A program made the translations under genes and the position numbers. Source: Tatumella morbirosei (lineage in GTDB: Bacteria; Pseudomonadota; Gammaproteobacteria; Enterobacterales; Enterobacteriaceae). From it: 64,000 bases of DNA. The stretch spans positions 868,001 through 932,000 of the forward strand of contig NZ_JPKR02000003.1 of assembly GCF_000757425.2 (NCBI RefSeq), written 5' to 3'. Shown here in pieces: positions 33,262 through 42,536 of this stretch; positions within the stretch are counted from its first letter, which is position 1; each line of letters opens with the position of its first letter. A model generated the notes under the pieces. That model saw nothing but the letters and a program-made list of their open reading frames with translations, was not told the DNA's origin and made no database searches.

Positions 33262-34188
33262 ATGAGGATTTTGGTTGTTGGCGCTGGCTCTACCGGCGGG
33301 TTTTATGGCGCGAGTCTGGCGCGCCATGGCCGTGATGTGACTTTTCTGGTACGTGAGAAACGCGCAGAAAAACTCAGGGAAAAAGGGCTGGTCGTTCATG
33401 CACATTCCGGTACTTTTTCCCTCCGACCACAGATTGTCGTCGCAGATAAAATTACCGCCCCTTATGATCTGATTATTCTGACCGTCAAGAGTTTTGGTCT
33501 GCCAGGGGCTATCCGTGACATTACCCCTGCAGTCGGTGAAAATACCGTCATACTGCCAATTCTTAACGGTATGAAGCACCTCACCACACTGCGTCAGACG
33601 TTTGGTGAAGATAAGGTGATTGGTGGGCTGTGTAAAATTCACTCAACGCTGAATGATGAAGGCGAAGTGTTGCAAATGTCTGCGCTCAGCCAGCTTGTCT
33701 TCGGCGAACTGGACGGCAGTGATTCAGCAAGAATCCAGGAGATTAATCAGGTATTTACCGACTGCGGGTTTGATAACAAGTTATCGTTATCTGTACAGAA
33801 CGATTTATGGGAAAAATGGCTGCTGCTGAGCACTCTGGGCGCAGTCACCTGTCTGTCCCGCGGCAATACCCAACAGGTGTTGCAGTCTGCTGGTGGCGAC
33901 ACACTGCTGAACACAATATTTAGTGAAGTACTGGCGGTGGTCACTGCCTGCGGCTATCAGCAGCGTCCGGCGGTCATTGCCACTACGCTGCAAACCCTCA
34001 GTAACCCAGCCACACCGATGACTTCGTCGATGTATCGCGATTTACATCAGGGATTTCAGATTGAAGCAGACCAGATCATCGGCGACCTGGTGGAACGTGC
34101 GCAAGCGCACTCTGTTCCTGTGCCACTGTTGAATGCAGTCTGGGTGAATCTGCAGGTTTATCAGATTCAGCGCCAGTCCACTGTCTGA
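33262..34188 (+). CDS. 2-dehydropantoate 2-reductase family protein
   Basis: A 308-residue member of the ketopantoate reductase (ApbA/PanE) family, which uses NADPH to make pantoate for pantothenate and CoA synthesis. The dinucleotide motif is at the start (ILVVGAGSTGGFYGASLA), the conserved Lys lies in LIILTVKSFGL, and the C-terminal domain has the active-site-type segment SSMYRDLHQGFQIEADQIIGDLV. Several paralogues exist in enterobacteria, and this location is not that of E. coli panE, so I do not use the gene name. It is divergent from fetA. Confidence 0.88.
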   Translation: MRILVVGAGSTGGFYGASLARHGRDVTFLVREKRAEKLREKGLVVHAHSGTFSLRPQIVVADKITAPYDLIILTVKSFGLPGAIRDITPAVGENTVILPILNGMKHLTTLRQTFGEDKVIGGLCKIHSTLNDEGEVLQMSALSQLVFGELDGSDSARIQEINQVFTDCGFDNKLSLSVQNDLWEKWLLLSTLGAVTCLSRGNTQQVLQSAGGDTLLNTIFSEVLAVVTACGYQQRPAVIATTLQTLSNPATPMTSSMYRDLHQGFQIEADQIIGDLVERAQAHSVPVPLLNAVWVNLQVYQIQRQSTV

Positions 34189-34194
34189 GGATAT

Positions 34195-34220
34195 AAAAAA
34201 GCCCGGTCAGGGTGCCGGGC
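34195..34220 (-). terminator. Rho-independent terminator of yeeX
   Basis: On the minus strand GCCCGG and CCGGGC (34215-34220 and 34201-34206) form a stem with an 8-base loop, followed by six T (34200-34195). It lies 18 bases after the yeeX stop. Confidence 0.8.
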
Positions 34221-34238
34221 TGATTCTGAACTGTCGGT

Positions 34239-34577
34239 TTATTTCTTTTCGTCCACTGACGGTGATTTCTGTTCACCCAGCAGTTTAAGTTTTTTCGAGA
34301 TTTCCCGACGTTCTTTTGAAAGGTCTGCGTTTTTAATAATGTACTCGTCGACACGATCTTCATAGTCACTACGCATACTGGCAATAATTTCCTGAATTGC
34401 CTCAATACTCATGCCCGGCTTTATGTATTCACTCAGGTTGTCCAGCAGCAGTACACGCTTCTGGTTGTCACGGACTTTCTTCTCATTATCCGTAATCTCA
34501 CGTTGTAACTTATTTTTACGGCGAAACATGCGTACGAATTCAAGTACGTCCTGGAATGACTGTTTGGCATTTTCCAT
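34239..34577 (-). CDS. yeeX: YeeX family protein (DUF496)
   Basis: A 112-residue highly charged, helical and probably coiled-coil protein, nearly identical in pattern to E. coli Yee[44 protein letters not shown] and [21 protein letters not shown]. The family function is not known; it behaves as a nucleoid- or pole-associated protein only by weak hints, so I assign none. It is next to yeeA as in E. coli, on the same strand, and has its own terminator. Confidence 0.95.
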   Translation of the reverse strand: MENAKQSFQDVLEFVRMFRRKNKLQREITDNEKKVRDNQKRVLLLDNLSEYIKPGMSIEAIQEIIASMRSDYEDRVDEYIIKNADLSKERREISKKLKLLGEQKSPSVDEKK

Positions 34578-34731
34578 GATAACACCTTAGTTTGACGCCC
34601 GTTCTGGCAGGCGTGTGAGTTTCAGAATCCATCGGTTCAGATGAAGTCTCTGCTGCTTTACTGTGACTTCTAAAACTTTTCAGTGCTTTATCTTAGCGCA
34701 AAGCAACTGCAATTCACATTCAGACTGTCGA

Positions 34732-35790
34732 TTACTTTCTCAGCACCATGCGGATAAGATCATTCATTCTGACCAGCTGACCGTGTAGTTCGAGGCTCAG
34801 CCACACATAGCCATACACCTGCGCCGCCTCGGCATTCGCATGTTCCGCTTTGGAAAGCAGTGATTTCAGTTCCCGGTCAACTTCTTCCAGTTCCGCCGCA
34901 GTGGCAGCAACGTTCTCCGGAATACCACTGACCAGCATCTCAGAAAGCGTCCGGAACAGATTTTCGGTCAGCGCCTGCGTCCTCCGTATCGTCGGGGCAT
35001 TCAGCAATAACAGATGACTTTCGCGGGAGGCCCACCACGCATTGATTTGCATTTCCAGGGTATAGACCATATTACGCTGAAGGGTCTGTATGGCTTCATA
35101 CACTGACTTAGGGATCCGGGTCTCTTTATTGGCCGGTTCCAGCAGCGAACGCATTTTAACAACCTCAGTCAGTAACTTCTGAATCGGTTTATTCAGCCGC
35201 GGCTTTTCCAGCAAATTGGGAGACAACCCGGTGTGGTAGATCTTCAGTGACGCTATCAGGGCATCTGACAATCTGATACGCCAGAATGTGTAGGCCCGTT
35301 GGGCCCAGATACCGGTAAAGATTACCGCCAGGATAGACCCAAAAATCACGTCGCCACCACGCCATAATGCCGTCAGGAAATCGCCCGCCGGCGCCCCCAC
35401 TACGACCCCCAGGGTAATGCCAATCAACAGTGCCATATAGGGTCGTTTACCCAGTGTCAGATAACCACAGACAAACATCACTATGGCACACCACACCAAC
35501 ATCGCCGGCAGAGAAACCAGTTCAATTTTAAGGGCAATTAACCCGGAGACTGAACCGGCAATGGTGCCGATAATACGCTGCACTGCACGCGGAAATACCG
35601 TCCCCCAGGATGACACGGGGCCCATCACCACCACCAGGGTAATTAATGGCCAGCTTCCTTCAGGAAGCTGAAATAACCTGACCAGTAAAAAAGTGAGTAC
35701 AAAAGAGATGGCAATACGAAGACCATGAACGGTCTTGTAATGGCGGTACAACCAAAATTCGGGTTTGGATATCGGCTTGTCGGGACGCAC
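34732..35790 (-). CDS. yeeA: FUSC-family inner-membrane protein YeeA
   Basis: A 352-residue membrane protein of the FUSC (fusaric acid resistance / aromatic acid exporter-like) family, the same length as E. coli YeeA. It has YRHYKTVHGLRIAISFVLTFLLVRLF, GPVSSWGTVFPRAVQRIIGT, LTLGKRPYMALLIGITLGVVVG and ALWRGGDVIFGS, with membrane segments in the first half and a helical cytoplasmic second half. I choose GTG 35790 because it gives VRPDKPIS, which aligns with the E. coli N-terminus; an in-frame TTG at 35841 is less likely. The transported substrate is unknown. Confidence 0.92.
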   Translation of the reverse strand: MRPDKPISKPEFWLYRHYKTVHGLRIAISFVLTFLLVRLFQLPEGSWPLITLVVVMGPVSSWGTVFPRAVQRIIGTIAGSVSGLIALKIELVSLPAMLVWCAIVMFVCGYLTLGKRPYMALLIGITLGVVVGAPAGDFLTALWRGGDVIFGSILAVIFTGIWAQRAYTFWRIRLSDALIASLKIYHTGLSPNLLEKPRLNKPIQKLLTEVVKMRSLLEPANKETRIPKSVYEAIQTLQRNMVYTLEMQINAWWASRESHLLLLNAPTIRRTQALTENLFRTLSEMLVSGIPENVAATAAELEEVDRELKSLLSKAEHANAEAAQVYGYVWLSLELHGQLVRMNDLIRMVLRK

Positions 35791-36040
35791 TCTGAGTTTC
35801 CGGTCATTAACTGAAGGCGTATTTTTACATATTCGTGGCAAAAGATCTGTGGCAAATCACCACAGTAATACGGGTTATTAAGGGATTTACCGGGTCACAG
35901 GTTATGCAGAACAACAGTGATAATCAAAGACGCTGGCATAGGACCTGCCATCGATGCCCCCGAAGAATGGGGCGATGTGGTTCGCCACGGGCTTACCGGA
36001 AGTAGCTTACTGAGTTTTCCCCCCTCCCCGACGCTTTGTT

Positions 36041-36066
36041 AACGGCCCGTTTTTGTACGGGCCGTT
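36041..36066. terminator. Hairpin after dacD
   Basis: AACGGCCCGT at 36041-36050 and its complement at 36057-36066 enclose TTTTGT, 15 bases after the dacD stop (minus strand). There is no clear T run on the minus strand beyond it. It is probably the dacD transcript end. Confidence 0.65.
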
Positions 36067-36080
36067 GATATACAGAACGG

Positions 36081-37247
36081 TTACAGTTTTTTCTTAATAT
36101 AGTCGGTGATACGTGTGACGATGCCACCCTGTTTCACTTCCTGCAGAGCCACCAGAGGATAGCTGGCAATCTGCTTATCTTTGTCCATCACCTGGATTTC
36201 CCCAACCTGCTCATCGGCAGCTAACGGCGCATCCAGCTCCTTTTTATCGATAACATACTTCGCTTTCACCTGGCTGATTTCACCACGTGGCAGAGATAAA
36301 TAGACGTCTTTGGCTGAACCGACATTGACTGAGTGCGGATTACCGTACCAGACATTTTCAGTGCCAATGGCTTTGCCCGCGTGGAACAGCTGGACCGTAT
36401 CAAAATTATTCTGTCCCCAGATCAGCAATTTTCTGGCACAATCTTCACGATCTTTTGGACTTTTCGCCCCCATCACGACGGCAATCAGGCGATGCTGACC
36501 AATAATATTGGTGGCAATAATATTAAACCCGGCGGTCTCGGTATGACCAGTTTTCATACCATCCACATGCAGGCTGTTATCCCACAGCAGACCCACACGG
36601 TTATTCTGGGTAATTCCATTCCATGTCATCGTCTTCTGACTGTACATATGATAGAACTCAGGTTCTCCGTGGATAATCGCCATCGCGACAATCCCCAGAT
36701 CCCGGGCGGTACTGTACTGTCCCGGTGCATCCAGCCCGTGTACCGTCTCAAAATGGGTATTTTTCAGATGCAGATCCGCAACCACCTGATTCATCAGCTT
36801 AACAAAGTTCTGCTGACCTCCGGCAACATAATCCGCCAGAGCGACACAGGCATCATTCCCTGAATCAACGATAACTCCACGGCTCAAATCGCGTACTGAG
36901 ATTTTGTCGCCAGGTTTCAGAAACATCAGTGAAGAACCCTTAAATACCGGGTTACCTGCTCCCCAGGCATCCTGCCCGACGGTGACGATATCATCGGGAG
37001 TAATTCGTTTCTGGTTAATAGCGCGATCCACCACATAGCCGGTGACCAGTTTAGTCAGACTGGCCGGATTACGGCGCTCATCCGGGTTGTTGGAAGTCAA
37101 AACCTGTCCGGTTGTTGCGTCCATTAACACCCAGGAAGCGGCATCAAGCGTTGGCGGCGTCGTGGAAAAAGGCAGGGTGTCATCGGCAAAGGCCGTTGAT
37201 GTCAGTAAAATCATACCCGGTAAAGTAATAAGCAGACGCCTTTTCAA
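36081..37247 (-). CDS. dacD: D-alanyl-D-alanine carboxypeptidase DacD (PBP6b)
   Basis: A 388-residue low-molecular-weight penicillin-binding protein that trims the terminal D-Ala of peptidoglycan pentapeptides in the periplasm. The signal peptide is MKRRLLITLPGMILLTSTAFA. The active-site motifs are Ser63-x-x-Lys66 in PASLTKLV, SGN at 129-131 and KTG in VDGMKTGHTE. A C-terminal amphipathic anchor is visible (GGIVTRITDYIKKKL). Location between yeeA and sbcB identifies it as dacD; sbmC, which E. coli has between yeeA and dacD, is absent. Confidence 0.93.
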   Translation of the reverse strand: MKRRLLITLPGMILLTSTAFADDTLPFSTTPPTLDAASWVLMDATTGQVLTSNNPDERRNPASLTKLVTGYVVDRAINQKRITPDDIVTVGQDAWGAGNPVFKGSSLMFLKPGDKISVRDLSRGVIVDSGNDACVALADYVAGGQQNFVKLMNQVVADLHLKNTHFETVHGLDAPGQYSTARDLGIVAMAIIHGEPEFYHMYSQKTMTWNGITQNNRVGLLWDNSLHVDGMKTGHTETAGFNIIATNIIGQHRLIAVVMGAKSPKDREDCARKLLIWGQNNFDTVQLFHAGKAIGTENVWYGNPHSVNVGSAKDVYLSLPRGEISQVKAKYVIDKKELDAPLAADEQVGEIQVMDKDKQIASYPLVALQEVKQGGIVTRITDYIKKKL

Positions 37248-38062
37248 ACTAAATTCCTCAGTAAATAGGGTGGATCGTCAGGTTTTAGCCGCTTTTTTAC
37301 GGCATTTTTACCCGGCTGGCATCTCTCAATTGTGAGTAAATGTAACAAGACAAATGGCGTGATCTGCTGTAAAACAGTCGGTTATAAAACATTATACTGC
37401 AGGCACAGATTGCCGCTGGGAGATTTTCCGCATTCAGTACCCCACGGGAACAAATTTATGGCAAGGAGATTTGTCATGTTATCCCTGGAAATGAATCATT
37501 TTCTCACAGTCATCCGGGCACAGGGCCCGGTGCTGATACCGTCGCCCTGCTCAGCGCTTACTGCTTACTGCTCACTGATAGTCACTGGCCATTTTCAAAA
37601 TGTCACCTGCATATCTTCAGCCAGCCGCTCAAACCGCGACGCCAGAAAAGCCTGAATATAGGGCTGTTGTAAATGTTGTTCCAATGCCATGGCCGACTCA
37701 CAGACTTCATAAAAGATAAATTTCACTCGCCTCACCCACCATTTTAAGATTCTGCGTCACTGCGGACTGATACGCCAGGTGGACCGGGGCAACAGCCATG
37801 CTGCACAATTAAGACGTTCTGACATTGAGCAACGTTTCCCGGGCTTACTGGCCCTGCTGGCGAGTGAATTCCCTCCCTGAGGGTAGCGCATGACGTTAAA
37901 GGTCTTTACCACCCAGCCTCCCTGCGTCACTGAAGTTTTATCCTATGGCGCAAACTGTATAATGGAACAATGCCAGGGAAGAAAAAGGGTTATCATTGAG
38001 CAATAAAGCCAATAAGACTTTGATATTTATTAAATTAACAGGAAAGAACAGGAAGGTTTTGG
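37248..38062. other. Long intergenic region before sbcB
   Basis: An 815-base region. The only gene trace is the broken monooxygenase fragment at 37595-37800 (minus). The rest, including the plus-strand frame at 37332-37655, shows no family resemblance. AGGAAGG near 38050 is the sbcB ribosome-binding site. Confidence 0.5.
37595..37800 (-). pseudogene. Fragment of an antibiotic-biosynthesis-monooxygenase-like protein
   Basis: On the minus strand the last 45 or so codons before a TGA at 37597-37595 read as the C-terminus of an ABM/YgiN-like small monooxygenase (FIFYEVCESAMALEQHLQQP, then YIQAFLASRFERLAEDM). The preceding part (HLAYQSAVTQNLKMVGEASE) continues in another frame, joined near 37721, and no proper N-terminal half is seen. 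It looks like a decayed gene; the left limit is approximate. Confidence 0.6.
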
Positions 38063-39493
38063 ATGAAAAATAATGATGCAGTAACCCCTACCTTCCTTTT
38101 TCATGATTATGAAACCTTTGGTAAGCATCCGGCACTGGACCGTCCGGCTCAGTTTGCCGGCATCCGTACTGATGCTGAATTCAATATTATTGGTGAACCC
38201 GAGGTTTTTTACTGCCGGCCAGCCGACGATTATCTTCCACAGCCGGAAGCGGTCATGATCACCGGAATTACTCCACAGCACGCGCAGGCACAGGGGGTCA
38301 GCGAAGCCGAATTTGCACGGCGCATCCACACCCTGTTCTCTGAACCCGCGACCTGCGTGGTGGGTTACAATAATGTCCGTTTCGATGATGAAGTCACGCG
38401 TAATATTTTTTACCGCAACTTCTACGACCCTTATGGCTGGAGCTGGCAGGACGGTAACTCCCGCTGGGACCTGCTGGATGTGATGCGGGCCTGTTATGCC
38501 CTGCGTCCTGAGGGCATTAACTGGCCGGAAAACGAAGAAGGTTTCCCCTCCTTCCGTTTGGAACACCTGACTGCCGCCAATAATGTCAGCCATGAACAAG
38601 CTCATGATGCCATGTCGGATGTCTATGCCACCATTGCAATGGCCAGGCTGGTCAGGGAAAAGCAGCCGAAGCTGTTTGACTTTCTGTTCCGGCATCGCAA
38701 TAAAAACAAACTCCAGACACTGATTGATATCCCACAGATGAAACCGCTGGTTCATGTCTCGGGAATGTTTGGTGCCGCCAGAGGAAATACCAGCTGGATA
38801 GTGCCGCTCGCCTGGCATCCGGACAACAAAAATGCGCTGATCACCGTAGATCTGGCCGGTGATATCAGTCCATTACTGGATGAAACCGCTGATACACTGC
38901 GCGAACGGTTGTACAGCACCCGTGAGCAGCGAGGTTCATTGCCGGCAATACCCTTAAAACTGGTGCATATCAATAAGTGTCCGGTGCTGGCCCCTGCCAG
39001 TACACTACGTCCGGAGGATGCAGAGCGACTGGCGATTGACCGCCAGCATTGTCTGGATAACCTTGCATTATTGCGCCGTCACAGCGAAGTTCGCGAAAAA
39101 GTGGTTGCCGTGTTCGCCACCCGTCGCGAATTCCCTGCCAGTGAAGATGTGGATGCACAGCTGTATGACGGCTTCTTCGGTGAAGCGGATAAACATGCGA
39201 TGAATATTATCCGCACTACTGAACCACGCAATCTGCCAGCCCTGGATTTGACCTATCACGATCCGCGGATAAACATCCTGTTATTCCGCTACCGCGCCCG
39301 TAATTTTCCGGGCACCCTCGATGACAGTGAGCAGCAACGCTGGCTGGAACATCGCCGTGAAATGCTTTCCGCCCCCCGGGTTGAGCAATATATTGAGGAG
39401 CTGCAACAACTGTCGGCACTCTACCCGGAGGATGAACGCAGGCAATCGCTGCTGAAATCGCTGTACCGCTACGCTGAATCATTACTGAGTTGA
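38063..39493 (+). CDS. sbcB: Exodeoxyribonuclease I
   Basis: A 476-residue 3'-5' single-strand DNA exonuclease (E. coli SbcB has 475) involved in recombination and mismatch repair. The DnaQ-like exonuclease motifs are visible: FLFHDYETFG (Asp-x-Glu), VGYNNVRFDDEVTRNIFYRN (second acidic motif) and HDAMSDVYATIAMARL (third motif). The C-terminal SH3-like and helical domains follow. The ATG at 38063 has AGGAAGG ahead. It is monocistronic, bounded by the hairpin at 39503-39540 and convergent with plaP. Confidence 0.95.
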   Translation: MKNNDAVTPTFLFHDYETFGKHPALDRPAQFAGIRTDAEFNIIGEPEVFYCRPADDYLPQPEAVMITGITPQHAQAQGVSEAEFARRIHTLFSEPATCVVGYNNVRFDDEVTRNIFYRNFYDPYGWSWQDGNSRWDLLDVMRACYALRPEGINWPENEEGFPSFRLEHLTAANNVSHEQAHDAMSDVYATIAMARLVREKQPKLFDFLFRHRNKNKLQTLIDIPQMKPLVHVSGMFGAARGNTSWIVPLAWHPDNKNALITVDLAGDISPLLDETADTLRERLYSTREQRGSLPAIPLKLVHINKCPVLAPASTLRPEDAERLAIDRQHCLDNLALLRRHSEVREKVVAVFATRREFPASEDVDAQLYDGFFGEADKHAMNIIRTTEPRNLPALDLTYHDPRINILLFRYRARNFPGTLDDSEQQRWLEHRREMLSAPRVEQYIEELQQLSALYPEDERRQSLLKSLYRYAESLLS

Positions 39494-39502
39494 TAAAGAG
39501 AC

Positions 39503-39540
39503 GAAAAAAAACCCTGCCGGTAGTCACCGGCAGGGTTTTT
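39503..39540. terminator. Bidirectional terminator between sbcB and plaP
   Basis: ACCCTGCCGG at 39511-39520 and its complement at 39527-39536 form a 10-base stem with a 6-base loop, flanked by A7 on the left and T5 or more on the right. It can end sbcB on the plus strand and plaP on the minus strand. Confidence 0.88.
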
Positions 39541-39560
39541 ATCTTTGAACAGTAAGTGGA

Positions 39561-40922
39561 TTATAATCCGTCTTCACTGTACTGCGGTACCGGCAAGCGG
39601 AAACTACGGGTGACCACGGCCAGATAGATAATACCAATCGCCGCCCAGATCAGACCCAGAACCATCGAACTCTCTTCCAGGTTAAACCACAGCGCACCGA
39701 CAGTAATCGCCCCCAGCAAAGGCAGGATCAGGAAGCTGAAGTGATCTTTCAGCGTCTTATTACGTTTCTCGCGAATCCAGAACTGTGAAATCACCGACAG
39801 GTTAACAAAAGTGAACGCCACCAGCGCACCAAAGTTAATCAGCGCAGTGGCGGTGACCAGGTCAAAGTTAATCGCTAACAACGCAATCGCCCCTACCAGC
39901 AACACGTTCAGTGTCGGGGTAGACCATTTTGGCGAAATATAACCAAAGAAACGCTGCGGGAAGACACCGTCGCGCCCCATCACATACATCAGACGTGATA
40001 CGCCAGCGTGGGCAGCCATACCTGAGGCCAGTACGGTCACACAGGAGAAGATCAGAATACCAAACTGGAACGTTTTCCCGGCAACATACAGCATAATTTC
40101 CGGCTGCGAGGAGTCAGGATCTTTAAACCGCGAAATATCCGGGAAGTACAGTTGCAGGAAGTAAGACACTGCAATAAACAGTAACCCACCGATCAGCGCT
40201 GTCAGGAAAATAGCTTTCGGGATAGTACGTTCAGCATCTTTGGTTTCTTCAGACAGAGAACTGATACCGTCGAAGCCGAGAAATGAGAAGCACAATATCG
40301 TCGCCCCGGTAATCATCGGGACCACCTGAGCATCTGAAGACCAGAACGGTTTGCTGCTCGCCAGCGTACCCGCACCTACCCCGTGACTGACCCCATAGAT
40401 GACCAATCCGACAATAAACACCATCACCGCAATCTGCAGGATTACAATGATGCTATTGAAGTTAGCGACGGTTTTAATCCCTTTCAGGTTGGTCACCGTC
40501 ATAAACACCACCAGTAATACCACAAAGATCCATGAAGGGATCCCCGGCACCAGTGATTCAAAATAGCTTTTTGCCAGCAGGATGTTAATCATTGGCATGA
40601 ACAGATAGTCCAGCAATGATGACCAGCCGACCATAAACCCGACATGAGGGCTAATGGATTTTTGAGCATAGGTATACGCCGAACCCGCTGACGGGAAGCG
40701 GCGAACCAGCTTACCATAGCTCAGTGCGGTGAAAAGAATTGCGATTAAGGCAAAGGCATAGGCCGTCGCGACATGACCACCGGTCAGCCCCGAGACAATC
40801 CCGAATGTATCAAACAAGGTCATTGGCTGCATATAAGCCAGACCAATCATAACCACCGGAAGCAGCGTTAGAGTTTTTTTAAGATTGGCACGCTGTGGTG
40901 CTGGAGAAGTATTATTTTGCAT
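39561..40922 (-). CDS. plaP: Putrescine importer PlaP (YeeF)
   Basis: A 453-residue APC-superfamily transporter with 12 hydrophobic segments, the orthologue by sequence and position of E. coli PlaP, a low-affinity putrescine:proton symporter. It has [59 protein letters not shown] and [17 protein letters not shown]. coli has yeeY upstream, which is missing here. It ends at the bidirectional hairpin shared with sbcB. Confidence 0.93.
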   Translation of the reverse strand: MQNNTSPAPQRANLKKTLTLLPVVMIGLAYMQPMTLFDTFGIVSGLTGGHVATAYAFALIAILFTALSYGKLVRRFPSAGSAYTYAQKSISPHVGFMVGWSSLLDYLFMPMINILLAKSYFESLVPGIPSWIFVVLLVVFMTVTNLKGIKTVANFNSIIVILQIAVMVFIVGLVIYGVSHGVGAGTLASSKPFWSSDAQVVPMITGATILCFSFLGFDGISSLSEETKDAERTIPKAIFLTALIGGLLFIAVSYFLQLYFPDISRFKDPDSSQPEIMLYVAGKTFQFGILIFSCVTVLASGMAAHAGVSRLMYVMGRDGVFPQRFFGYISPKWSTPTLNVLLVGAIALLAINFDLVTATALINFGALVAFTFVNLSVISQFWIREKRNKTLKDHFSFLILPLLGAITVGALWFNLEESSMVLGLIWAAIGIIYLAVVTRSFRLPVPQYSEDGL

Positions 40923-41099
40923 GATGGTGACCCCCTACAGTAACAATCTGTGCGGATTGCTCCACAGGGAATTTCCGCGCGCGGCGAAAAGTGAAGTGAA
41001 TAGCAGATTTGCCAAAGCATGTCGCGCCGTAATCGTCACGAAAGCGGCTACCAGAGGCAACTGGTAAAGTGGATAACAACCCCATCAATATTTCCTCAG

Positions 41100-41124
41100 A
41101 CTCACCTTCGGTGAGTGTTTTTTT
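41100..41124 (+). terminator. Orphan plus-strand terminator, possible small RNA end
   Basis: ACTCACC at 41100-41106 and GGTGAGT at 41110-41116 form a 7-base stem with a TTC loop, then G and seven T (41118-41124). No plus-strand gene precedes it within its intergenic region, so it may end a small RNA transcribed from about 40.93-41.05 kb. Confidence 0.6.
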
Positions 41125-41183
41125 GTGTATATCTCTCCGGAATAAATCCGGCCCCATAAGGAGTAAGCCATAAAACGTTAATG

Positions 41184-41226
41184 CAAAAAAAATAACCGAT
41201 GCCAGGAAAGGCGTCGGTTATTTTCA
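41184..41226. terminator. Hairpin ending yeeZ
   Basis: AATAACCGATGCC at 41191-41203 pairs with 41210-41222 (one G-T pair) around a 6-base loop. A-rich sequence on the left gives T on the minus strand, fitting termination of yeeZ; four T follow on the right. Confidence 0.75.
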
Positions 41227-41309
41227 AATTTGCAGACGCGCATTTTGCCCAAAACAGACCGCTAACACAAGAAATTATCGTATTTCCCTGGGATTTTTGC
41301 GGACAACGC

Positions 41310-42137
41310 CTATTCCAGTGGCATCTGAAACGGGTCTGACCAGCGGTAACGGAAACCCCTTTGCCGGCAAATATGCTCTGCCAGCACCACTTTCCCTTCT
41401 GTCGAAGAAAACTGCGGATCAAACTGCGGGGCCTGCCATCCTGCCTGCCGTGCCAGCTGCGGATAGAACTGGTCGCGTGGCGGATGCCCGGCAGCACACA
41501 GGTTGTAAGTGCCACCTTGCGCTGGCTGTTCCAACAGTAACACTATCGCCGAAATTACGTCGTCCAGGTGCACCAGATTCACTCCGTGCTGTCCGTTAGT
41601 CAGTCCCTGCCTGCCGGCCAGAAATCGTCCGGGATGGCGTGCTGGTCCGACTAACCCCGCCAGACGCAGAATATCCACCTGAGTGCCTGGTAAATCGTGC
41701 AGCCACTGCTCAAGCCGGACCAGAGACTGACCCGCAGGAGTGACAGGATGCAGCGGGCTGTTTTCGTCAACCTCACCACTGGCATCACCATAAACGGATG
41801 TCGAGCTGGTAAATATGACCTGTTTCACTTTGTGTGCCAGCGCACTGTCGACAATATTCTGCACGGCATAGACATATTGCTCGCTGCTTTCAGCACTCCG
41901 GCTGGCCGGCAAAGTCACTACCAGCGCATCAGCCTCCAGTAAGTCGGCTAAATCATCGGCATCACATTCCGGTTCAGGGGTCAGCTTCAGCAGGCAGGCA
42001 TTAATGCCGACAGCACGGGCCGCCTGCACTCCATCTGCGGTGGTTTTAGTGCCGGTCACCTGCCAGCCCCGGCCTGCCAGTTGTCGTGCCAGCGGCATGC
42101 CCAGCCAGCCCAGCCCCACGATAGCTACTTTTTTCAT
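41310..42137 (-). CDS. yeeZ: NAD-dependent epimerase/dehydratase-like protein YeeZ
   Basis: A 275-residue Rossmann-fold protein (E. coli YeeZ has 274) of the extended SDR family. The dinucleotide motif is KVAIVGLGWLGMPLARQLAGRG, and TSSTSVYGDASGEVDE carries the Ser and Tyr region typical of epimerases. A helical C-terminal half has NLVHLDDVISAIVLLLEQ. The substrate is unknown; it has been annotated as a nucleotide-sugar-type protein. It is divergent from the his operon, as in E. coli. AAGGCG precedes the ATG. Confidence 0.93.
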   Translation of the reverse strand: MKKVAIVGLGWLGMPLARQLAGRGWQVTGTKTTADGVQAARAVGINACLLKLTPEPECDADDLADLLEADALVVTLPASRSAESSEQYVYAVQNIVDSALAHKVKQVIFTSSTSVYGDASGEVDENSPLHPVTPAGQSLVRLEQWLHDLPGTQVDILRLAGLVGPARHPGRFLAGRQGLTNGQHGVNLVHLDDVISAIVLLLEQPAQGGTYNLCAAGHPPRDQFYPQLARQAGWQAPQFDPQFSSTEGKVVLAEHICRQRGFRYRWSDPFQMPLE

Positions 42138-42263
42138 ACAGATTTCGCCTTAATATTATCCTGTCGAACGCCAAACTCTCTGCTTAACGATGGTATTCCT
42201 CCGGCAGTTTTCAGGCCAGTACAAATTTTTGCCAGCAATTCTGCTTATCATTATAAAAAAGTG

Positions 42264-42292
42264 TTGCCAGTCTGCATTATTTTGGTTAGCTT
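42264..42292 (+). promoter_or_regulatory. his operon promoter
   Basis: TTGCCA at 42264-42269 and TAGCTT at 42287-42292 are 17 bases apart, closely resembling the enterobacterial his promoter. Transcription would begin near 42299, about 35 bases before hisL. Confidence 0.75.
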
Positions 42293-42333
42293 AAATGCCA
42301 GACAAATGACCCTTTTAATCGTCGGAAAAATTT

Positions 42334-42381
42334 ATGATTCGCGTTCAATCTAACCATCATCATCACCATCACCCTGACTAG
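42334..42381 (+). CDS. hisL: his operon leader peptide
   Basis: A 15-residue leader, MIRVQSNHHHHHHPD, with six consecutive His codons; E. coli has seven. Translation through the His codons senses charged tRNA-His and decides whether the attenuator at 42442 forms. The ATG at 42334 and TAG at 42379-42381 sit between the his promoter and hisG. Confidence 0.95.
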   Translation: MIRVQSNHHHHHHPD

Positions 42382-42441
42382 TCTTTCAGGCGATGTGTGC
42401 TGGGAGACGAAAAGATCTTCCAGTGGTTTGAACGCAATATT

Positions 42442-42475
42442 AAACCCCCGGAAGAGATCTTCCGGGGGTTTTTTT
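42442..42475 (+). terminator. his attenuator terminator
   Basis: CCCCCGGAAG at 42445-42454 and its complement at 42459-42468 with a 4-base loop are followed by seven T. It lies between hisL and hisG and is the attenuation terminator that stops transcription when histidine is plentiful. Confidence 0.92.
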
Positions 42476-42536
42476 ATGGACAGAAATTTAACAATTATAA
42501 ATTCCGTGCAGGAACAGTAAACAGAGGACAGGACAG

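Larger units (their letters stand above)
40923..41309. other. Intergenic region where E. coli has yeeY
   Basis: A 387-base region between plaP and yeeZ (both minus strand). It has no LysR gene or visible remnant of one. It holds a plus-strand terminator at 41100-41124 with no plus-strand gene before it, and a second hairpin at 41184-41226 ending yeeZ. Confidence 0.5.

Noticed and set aside
37332-37655. 107-codon plus-strand frame upstream of sbcB
   Set aside because: Cys- and Arg-rich, out of keeping with neighbours, and overlapping the monooxygenase remnant on the other strand.
38030-38818. 262-codon minus-strand frame opposite sbcB
   Set aside because: Antisense to the DnaQ-like domain of sbcB, and the translation has no recognisable domain.
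40885-41067. 60-codon plus-strand frame before the orphan terminator
   Set aside because: It starts inside plaP antisense, has no ribosome-binding site, and reads like antisense sequence; a small RNA explains the terminator as well.
42355-42372. Run of CAT/CAC triplets that could be taken for a simple repeat
   Set aside because: These are the regulatory His codons of the hisL leader peptide.
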